Part shown: piece after piece, positions 14,411 through 19,520 of the stretch | How positions within the stretch are numbered: the stretch's first letter is position 1 | How the letters are laid out: every line of letters starts with the position of its first letter | Notes under the pieces: generated by a model | Seen by the model: the letters and a program-made list of their open reading frames with translations, nothing else | What the model was told of the DNA's origin: nothing | The model's database searches: none | Assembly (NCBI GenBank): GCA_937915775.1 | Contig: CALGGQ010000107.1 | Location: 1 to 19,520, forward strand | Length of the DNA: 19,520 nucleotides | Direction of reading: 5' to 3' | Source: an uncultured Clostridia bacterium | GTDB lineage: Bacteria; Bacillota; Clostridia; Oscillospirales; Acutalibacteraceae | Translations under genes and position numbers: made by a program

Positions 14411-15388
14411 TTATCTTCTCACTATTTTTAATTTGTCCTCTGCCACCTTATCGCTGACAGTGTACTGTATATGATAACCTTCCTCCATCAGGAAGTAAAC
14501 ATTTCTCTTTTGGTTACCCTTTAACTTTGAAACCGTTTTAGGGTTGACGTAAATCTGATACGCGCCCGGCGAGTGCTGCAGCACCTTATTGAGCAGAAAG
14601 CGTGACTGCACGATTTCGCCGAAGGCGGGATGGTAGGCGCCGGCTACCGCGTTTTTTTCAATTTCTTTGCTCGCGTGCAGCCCGAGGCGGAGGATTTTGA
14701 TTTGCGCTTTTTCAAAAAGCGGCACAAGCCTCGTGCAAAGAGCCGCAGCGTCATCCACAGTAGGCGGTTTGTAAAGCTTCTCGTCATATAATTGCTCCAG
14801 ATAGGTTCCTTTGAGCACCACCGTCGGGTAAATTCTCACCGTGTCGGGTGCCAGTTCAATGATTTGTCCGGCGGTTTTCATCGCCTTTTCGTCGGTATCA
14901 AGGTACAGACCGGTCATCATCTGCAGCCCGAGCGAAAAACCGTACTGCTTGATGAGCTTAGAGGCGCTGACCACGTCCTGCGCGGTATGCCCTCTGAAAT
15001 TGGCGGCAAGCACCTCGTCGTCCATGCTTTGCGCGCCGAGCTCAATCGCGGTGACGCCCTTTGCTTTCAGCAGGGTAAGCACCTCATCGTCAATACAGTC
15101 GGGACGGGTGGAAATGCGGATGCCTTTGACCCTGTTATCCGAAAGATACGGCTGCGCCGCATCAAGCAGGGTGAGCATATACGCTCTGTCAATCGCCGTG
15201 AACGAACCGCCGAAGAAAGCAATTTCGTATTCATAATCCTTGCGGCGCAAGGCAGTTTCCACGGCGTTTTTAACCTCCTGTGCCGTCGGCTGTGCGCCCT
15301 GCCCCGTAATGGTTTTCTGGTTGCAGAAGGAGCACTGCTGCGGGCAGCCGTTATGGGGCACAAAAATGCTGATGTTGCCCTTCTTCAT
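14411..15388 (-). CDS. Radical SAM protein, Elp3-like core without acetyltransferase domain
   Basis: The product has 325 residues. The N-terminus has the cluster motif CPQQCSFC: C15, C19 and C22 would hold the [4Fe-4S] cluster that cleaves S-adenosylmethionine. FFGGSFT (about 58-64) is the GGE-like motif, followed by STRPD, IELGAQS and a GLQMMTGL strand, the pattern of the Elp3/COG1243 radical SAM group. Unlike Elp3 it stops near residue 325 and has no GNAT acetyltransferase domain. Short Elp3-like proteins between rnc and smc are widespread in Clostridia; the substrate is unknown to me, though a tRNA or RNA modification is plausible. Its ATG overlaps the rnc stop by 4 bases (ATGA). It ends 2 bases before smc. 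Confidence 0.88.
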   Translation of the reverse strand: MKKGNISIFVPHNGCPQQCSFCNQKTITGQGAQPTAQEVKNAVETALRRKDYEYEIAFFGGSFTAIDRAYMLTLLDAAQPYLSDNRVKGIRISTRPDCIDDEVLTLLKAKGVTAIELGAQSMDDEVLAANFRGHTAQDVVSASKLIKQYGFSLGLQMMTGLYLDTDEKAMKTAGQIIELAPDTVRIYPTVVLKGTYLEQLYDEKLYKPPTVDDAAALCTRLVPLFEKAQIKILRLGLHASKEIEKNAVAGAYHPAFGEIVQSRFLLNKVLQHSPGAYQIYVNPKTVSKLKGNQKRNVYFLMEEGYHIQYTVSDKVAEDKLKIVRR

Positions 15389-16071
15389 ATTTCAACACCC
15401 ATCAGCGCCAGCGCCTCACGCGCCGCTGCCTGCTCGGCGCCCTTTTTGCTGGACGCCTCTCCCCTGCCGACGACATTGGAGTTGACATACAGTTCTACCA
15501 CATAACGTTTATCGTGGTCAGGTCCGCTCTCGTCCACCAGCTTATACTGAAAGCGCTCATCGGGATTCTGCTGAATGATAATCTGAAATTGCGATTTGTA
15601 ATCCTTAAAAGTAGAATTATGCACCTTGACCTCGAGCTGCAAAAACGGCAGCACAAAGGCTCTCGCAGCTTCCATACCGCCGTCCAGATAGATGGCGGCA
15701 ATCAGCGCTTCAAACGCATTTTCCAGCACCGTCGGCTTTTCCGCGTCGTTACGCAGCGTGGCGCCCTTGCCCATAATCAGATAATCGGCAAGGTCAATCA
15801 TCTTGGCGTACTCATAAAGCGCCTCCGTGCAGACAAGGGAGGAGCGCAATTTTGTCAGCCCGCCCTCATTTTCGGCAGGATACTTTTCATACAGATACTC
15901 CGCCGTGATGACGGACAGCAGCGCGTCGCCCAGAAATTCCATCCGCTCGTTGCAGCGGCGGCGCTTTTTGCCCTCATGGGCATAGCTGGAATGGGTAATC
16001 GCCTCCGTCAGCAGCGCTTTATTCTGAAAGCTGTATTGAATTTTCTGTTCCAGTAAGCTTAAATCTGCCAT
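15385..16071 (-). CDS. rnc: Ribonuclease III
   Basis: The product has 228 residues, a standard length. It cuts double-stranded RNA, including rRNA precursors. The catalytic domain (1-~150) carries the signature NERMEFLGDALL (41-52) with metal-binding acidic residues, and the second acidic motif NAFEALIAAIYLDGG near 117-131. A double-stranded RNA-binding domain fills ~155-225, ending with the conserved SSKKGAEQAAAREAL helix. The ATG at 16071 has AAAGGA 6 bases upstream, overlapping the end of trmFO, whose stop is 3 bases away. It overlaps the radical SAM gene by 4 bases. Confidence 0.98.
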   Translation of the reverse strand: MADLSLLEQKIQYSFQNKALLTEAITHSSYAHEGKKRRRCNERMEFLGDALLSVITAEYLYEKYPAENEGGLTKLRSSLVCTEALYEYAKMIDLADYLIMGKGATLRNDAEKPTVLENAFEALIAAIYLDGGMEAARAFVLPFLQLEVKVHNSTFKDYKSQFQIIIQQNPDERFQYKLVDESGPDHDKRYVVELYVNSNVVGRGEASSKKGAEQAAAREALALMGVEI

Positions 16072-16074
16072 AGT

Positions 16075-17367
16075 TTATCCTTTAACAGACGGCAGTGCCG
16101 CAAGCGCTCTGTCGGCAAGCGCGGCATACCGTTCCTTTTTATCTCTGATTTTCGGCTCAATGGGCGGCAGAATACCGAAATTAGCGCCCATCGGCTGAAA
16201 GTTTTCCACCGTTGCATCACTGATATAGGCTGCCAGCGCGCCCGTCATCGTCACAGCGGGCAGCACCAGGCTTTCCTTGCCCTCGGCACGGCGCACGGCG
16301 TTGATACCGGCAAGCAGCCCCGAAGAAGCGGATTCCATATAGCCCTCCACACCGGTAATCTGACCGGCAAAGAAAATGCGGTTATTGCTTCTCAGGCTGT
16401 AATCGGCACGGAGCAGTTTCGGGGCGTTGATGAACGAATTACGGTGCATCACGCCGTAGCGGACGAATTCAGCCTGCTCCAGCCCCGGTATCATCGAGAA
16501 CACGCGCTTCTGCTCGCCGAACTTTAGATTTGTCTGGAAGCCGACGAGATTGAACATCGTGCCACCGCTGTTTTCACGGCGCAGCTGCACGCACGCCCAC
16601 GGGCGATGCCCTGTTTTCGGGTCAACCAGTCCGACAGGCTTCATCGGACCGAACCGCGGCGCGTCCAAGCCTCTTTTGGCGAGCTTTTCAATCGGCATAC
16701 AGCCCTCGTACACGTCAAAATCGTGTACCACGGCGCCTTCGGCGTGAATCAGCGCATCAATAAACGCTTCGTATTCCGCCTTGTTCAACGGGCAGTTGAG
16801 GTAATCCTCCTCGCCGCCGCGCTCATAACGCGAAGCACCGAACACCTTGTCAAAATCAATGCTGTCCGCTGTGATAATCGGCGCCGCCGCATCGTAAAAC
16901 GAGAGGTAATCGCCGCACAGACGCCTGATGTCATCACTGAGCGCGCCGTCCGTCAGCGGACCGGTAGCGATAATCAGTATTTCGTCATCAGCAGGTTCGA
17001 CTGTTTCCGCCACGCGATGCGCTTCCGTTATCAGCGGATGGCGGCGGATTTTTTCCGTCACGGCGCGGGAAAACAGCTCTCTGTCCACCGCGAGCGCACC
17101 GCCGGCAGGCACGGCGCATTCCCGCGCCGTCGGTACCAGCAGCGAGCCGAGGCGCGCCATCTCCTCCTTGAGCAGCCCCGCCGCACTTTCAACACGCGCC
17201 GCCTTGAGTGAATTGGAGCAGACGAGCTCGGCAAAATATTCACTTTTATGAGCAGGCGAAAAGCGGACAGGCTTTTGCTCTATCAGGGTGACGGGATAGC
17301 CGCTTTCGGCAATCTGCCACGCTGCTTCACAGCCGGCAAGCCCTGCGCCGATAACCGTAAACTTCAT
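16075..17367 (-). CDS. trmFO: Methylenetetrahydrofolate-tRNA (uracil-54-C5)-methyltransferase TrmFO
   Basis: The product has 430 residues, the usual length. TrmFO uses methylenetetrahydrofolate and reduced FAD to methylate U54 of tRNA to ribothymidine, the Gram-positive alternative to TrmA. The FAD-binding GAGLAG is at 7-12, followed by LIEQKP. The two cysteines expected at the active site are visible: C50 in ELVCSNSLK and C223 in YEGCMPIE. The C-terminal part has the FAGQITGVEGYMES block. The gene starts 8 bases after the topA stop, and topA-trmFO adjacency is a classic Firmicute arrangement. The upstream AGAGAAG site is modest. Confidence 0.98.
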   Translation of the reverse strand: MKFTVIGAGLAGCEAAWQIAESGYPVTLIEQKPVRFSPAHKSEYFAELVCSNSLKAARVESAAGLLKEEMARLGSLLVPTARECAVPAGGALAVDRELFSRAVTEKIRRHPLITEAHRVAETVEPADDEILIIATGPLTDGALSDDIRRLCGDYLSFYDAAAPIITADSIDFDKVFGASRYERGGEEDYLNCPLNKAEYEAFIDALIHAEGAVVHDFDVYEGCMPIEKLAKRGLDAPRFGPMKPVGLVDPKTGHRPWACVQLRRENSGGTMFNLVGFQTNLKFGEQKRVFSMIPGLEQAEFVRYGVMHRNSFINAPKLLRADYSLRSNNRIFFAGQITGVEGYMESASSGLLAGINAVRRAEGKESLVLPAVTMTGALAAYISDATVENFQPMGANFGILPPIEPKIRDKKERYAALADRALAALPSVKG

Positions 17368-17375
17368 AGCTTCTC

Positions 17376-19484
17376 TTATGATTTCTTGCGCGGCACCGGC
17401 TTGGTGAAGCCGCAGCCCTCCTTATCCGGACAGTAGAGGACGTTGCCTCTGCGGCGGAAGAGGGATTTGCCGCAACGCGGGCAGACATCATCGCTCGGCG
17501 CATCCCAGGTCATAAAGTGACAGGTGGGATAATTGGAGCAGCCGAAGAAAGAGGTGCCCTTTTTGGTTTTCTTTTCAATCACGTCGCCGCCGCACTCCGG
17601 GCACTTCGCCTTCGTTTTGGTGACAAGCGGCTTTGTATTTTTACAGGAGGGATAGCCCGGGCAGGCGAGGAATTTGCCGAAGCGGCCTACCTTGACAACC
17701 ATATTTCTGCCGCACTTGTCGCACACGACATCCGTCGTTTCCTCGCTGAGCTTGATTTTAACGCCGAGCATTTCCTGCTTCGCCTTTTCGAGCGGCGCTT
17801 CAAAATCGTCATAGTACAGGCGAATCATATCAATATAATCCTTTTCGCCCGAGTCGATTTTATCAAGGTCATCCTCCATCTTGGAGGTGTATTTTACGTT
17901 AACAATATTCGGGAGCTTATCCTCCAGCAGATTCGTCACCGCCTCGCCGAGCTCGGTCGGGACAAACTGCTTGCCGTCACGCACAACATACTCTTTTGAC
18001 AAAATCGTCGTGGTAATCGTGACATAGGTTGACGGTCTGCCGACGCCGTTTTCCTCCAGCGCCTTGGTGAGCGACGCTTCGGTATAGCGTGCCGGCGGCT
18101 GAGTAAAATGCTGGTTGCCGAGCAGGGATTTGAGCTTGAGCACATCGCCTGCCTTCATCGGCGGTAGCGGCGCTTCCTCGGCAGCCTTGGCATCGTCCGT
18201 CTTTTCCTCATACAGGGCGGTGAAGCCGTCGAACTTAACGGTATAGCCCGTCGCATTAAAGAGAAAGCCGCCCGCTTCAATTTCCACCTTCAGCGTTTCC
18301 TGCTGGCACGCCTCCATCAGCGAAGCGATAAAGCGCTCCCAGATGAGCTTATAAATCTTGTACTGGTCCGCCGTCAGAGAAGCCTTCACGCGCTCGGGCG
18401 TCACGCCGGGCATGGAGGGACGGATTGCCTCGTGGCCGTCCTGCGCATTGCCTCTTGTTTTAAAATAACGCGGCTTCGCAGGAAGATATTTTTCACCGTA
18501 GGTGTCAAGAATATAGGCATTGGCAGCGGCGCGCGCTTCCTCGGAAATACGCAGGGAGTCCGTTCTCATATAGGTAATCAGACCGACGGTGCCCATACCG
18601 GCGACATCCACGCCCTCATACAGCTCCTGCGCCGCCTTCATCGTCCGCTTCGCTTGGAAGGACAGACGGCGGGACGCCTCCTGCTGTAAAGTAGAGGTGA
18701 TGAACGGCGGGGTCGGGCTCTTTTTACGCGTACCCTTCTTCACGGATTTGACGACATATTCCGCACCCTCCAGCTGAGAGAGGATAAAGTCGCTGTCCTC
18801 TTTACAGGTGATATTCTTTTTATCGGGCTTGAGCGGATTACCCTCGGGGTCCTCCACCAGAACAGCGGAAAACGCCTTGCGGTCGGGCGGGTTGGTCAGC
18901 TTGGCGTCAATTGACCAGTATTCCTCCGCCTTGAAGGCTCGGATTTCGTTCTCTCTGTCCACCACCAGACGCAGCGCAACGGACTGCACTCTGCCGGCGG
19001 AAAGACCGCGGCGGATTTTCTGGCTGACAAACGGGGAGAGCTTATAGCCAATCAGACGGTCAAGGATACGGCGCGCCTGCTGCGCATTGACCAGGTCAAT
19101 ATCAATCGCTCTGGGATTTGCCATACCGCGGGTAACGCCGGTTTTCGTAATCTCGTTAAAGGTGACGCGGTTTTTATCGTTCATATCCAGATCCAGCAAA
19201 GTGGCAAGATGCCACGAAATTGCCTCGCCCTCACGGTCAGGGTCGGTAGCAAGGTACACATATTCCGCTTTGTCCGCCTTCTTCTTTAGGTCGCTGACAA
19301 AGTTTTCCTTGCCCTTGATAACGGCATATTTCGGCTCAAAATTGTTTTCCACATCGACGGAAAGACGGGCGGCAGGCAAATCGCGCACATGCCCCATCGA
19401 AGCGACGACCTCATAGCCTCTGCCGAGATAGCCCTTAATATTTTTTGCCTTTGCAGGCGACTCCACAATTACTAATTTTGACAT
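17376..19484 (-). CDS. topA: DNA topoisomerase I (type IA) with three zinc ribbons
   Basis: The product has 702 residues. It relaxes negative supercoils by transient single-strand breaks. The TOPRIM domain holds VESPAKA with E8 and the acidic triad D81, D83, E85 in DPDREGEA. The catalytic tyrosine is Y305 in GLITYMRTDS. The C-terminus has three four-cysteine zinc ribbons: C588/591/608/614, C628/631/649/655 and C668/671/685/691. The start at 19484 is preferred over the in-frame TTG at 19502 because AAAGGA (19494-19499) lies 9 bases upstream and MSKLVIVESPAKA is the family N-terminus. It is the first gene of the minus-strand block within the window; the upstream gene (often dprA) lies outside. 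Confidence 0.98.
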   Translation of the reverse strand: MSKLVIVESPAKAKNIKGYLGRGYEVVASMGHVRDLPAARLSVDVENNFEPKYAVIKGKENFVSDLKKKADKAEYVYLATDPDREGEAISWHLATLLDLDMNDKNRVTFNEITKTGVTRGMANPRAIDIDLVNAQQARRILDRLIGYKLSPFVSQKIRRGLSAGRVQSVALRLVVDRENEIRAFKAEEYWSIDAKLTNPPDRKAFSAVLVEDPEGNPLKPDKKNITCKEDSDFILSQLEGAEYVVKSVKKGTRKKSPTPPFITSTLQQEASRRLSFQAKRTMKAAQELYEGVDVAGMGTVGLITYMRTDSLRISEEARAAANAYILDTYGEKYLPAKPRYFKTRGNAQDGHEAIRPSMPGVTPERVKASLTADQYKIYKLIWERFIASLMEACQQETLKVEIEAGGFLFNATGYTVKFDGFTALYEEKTDDAKAAEEAPLPPMKAGDVLKLKSLLGNQHFTQPPARYTEASLTKALEENGVGRPSTYVTITTTILSKEYVVRDGKQFVPTELGEAVTNLLEDKLPNIVNVKYTSKMEDDLDKIDSGEKDYIDMIRLYYDDFEAPLEKAKQEMLGVKIKLSEETTDVVCDKCGRNMVVKVGRFGKFLACPGYPSCKNTKPLVTKTKAKCPECGGDVIEKKTKKGTSFFGCSNYPTCHFMTWDAPSDDVCPRCGKSLFRRRGNVLYCPDKEGCGFTKPVPRKKS

Positions 19485-19503
19485 TCCTGAATATCCTTTC
19501 AAA

Positions 19504-19519
19504 ACGGTGGAAGCACCGT
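19504..19519 (-). terminator. Possible weak terminator or leader hairpin before topA
   Basis: ACGGTG (19504-19509) and CACCGT (19514-19519) form a 6-bp stem with a 4-base loop. On the minus strand it is followed by TTTG and then the topA ribosome binding site. It could end transcription of the gene upstream of topA, or be a leader hairpin. The window edge cuts the context. Confidence 0.35.
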
Positions 19520-19520
19520 G

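Noticed and set aside
13464..14474. A 336-codon open frame on the + strand, and others such as 11826-12704
   Set aside because: Antisense to smc, whose coiled coils and ATPase motifs are intact. No ribosome binding site or domain supports the + frames.
19485..19502. Six extra N-terminal codons for topA from a TTG at 19502
   Set aside because: They would run through the AAAGGA ribosome binding site, and the family N-terminus begins at the ATG at 19484.

Overview
The window looks like a chromosomal segment of a Firmicute of class Clostridia, probably a gut Oscillospiraceae/Ruminococcaceae-type bacterium. This rests on three things seen here: AGGAGG-like ribosome binding sites before most genes, moderately GC-rich coding sequence, and Firmicute-style neighbourhoods (topA-trmFO, rnc-radical SAM-smc-ftsY, yhbY-yqeK-rsfS-leuS). 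The species cannot be named from sequence alone.

Left part (1-952, + strand): the window opens inside the last codons of a LytTR-type response regulator. Next, where its partner histidine kinase should be, is a 268-codon membrane protein that appears to be a chimera. Its first ~170 residues resemble the membrane sensor half of an AgrC/GHKL-type kinase. Its last ~85 residues are the C-terminal end of a YhgE/Pip (phage infection protein) family protein. The kinase catalytic half and most of the Pip protein are absent. A 14-bp perfect stem terminator separates this unit from the convergent yetF-like gene. This chimera is the most unusual thing in the window.

Metal block (953-5361): a DUF421/YetF membrane protein on the minus strand is divergent from a FeoA-FeoB fusion (ferrous iron import). 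The fusion has a good extended -10 promoter with a palindrome across its -35. Twelve bases after it comes a CDF-family cation exporter whose metal-site residues (D57, N61, D168, D172, no His) resemble Mn2+ exporters. A 16-bp perfect stem terminator closes this unit against the convergent leuS.

Right part (5362-19520, all minus strand): eleven tightly packed housekeeping genes, read right to left: topA, trmFO, rnc, a radical SAM (Elp3-like, no GNAT domain) protein, smc, ftsY, rdgB, yhbY, yqeK, rsfS, leuS. Gaps are mostly -4 to +40 bp with repeated ATGA overlaps. The one larger gap (77 bp, smc-ftsY) holds a small direct repeat. The genes cover DNA supercoiling, chromosome condensation, RNA processing and tRNA modification, membrane protein targeting, nucleotide-pool cleaning, ribosome assembly and silencing, and tRNA charging. 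nadD, usually between yhbY and yqeK in Firmicutes, is missing.

No tRNA, rRNA, CRISPR array, insertion sequence or attachment site was recognised. No stretch longer than 300 bases lacks a gene.
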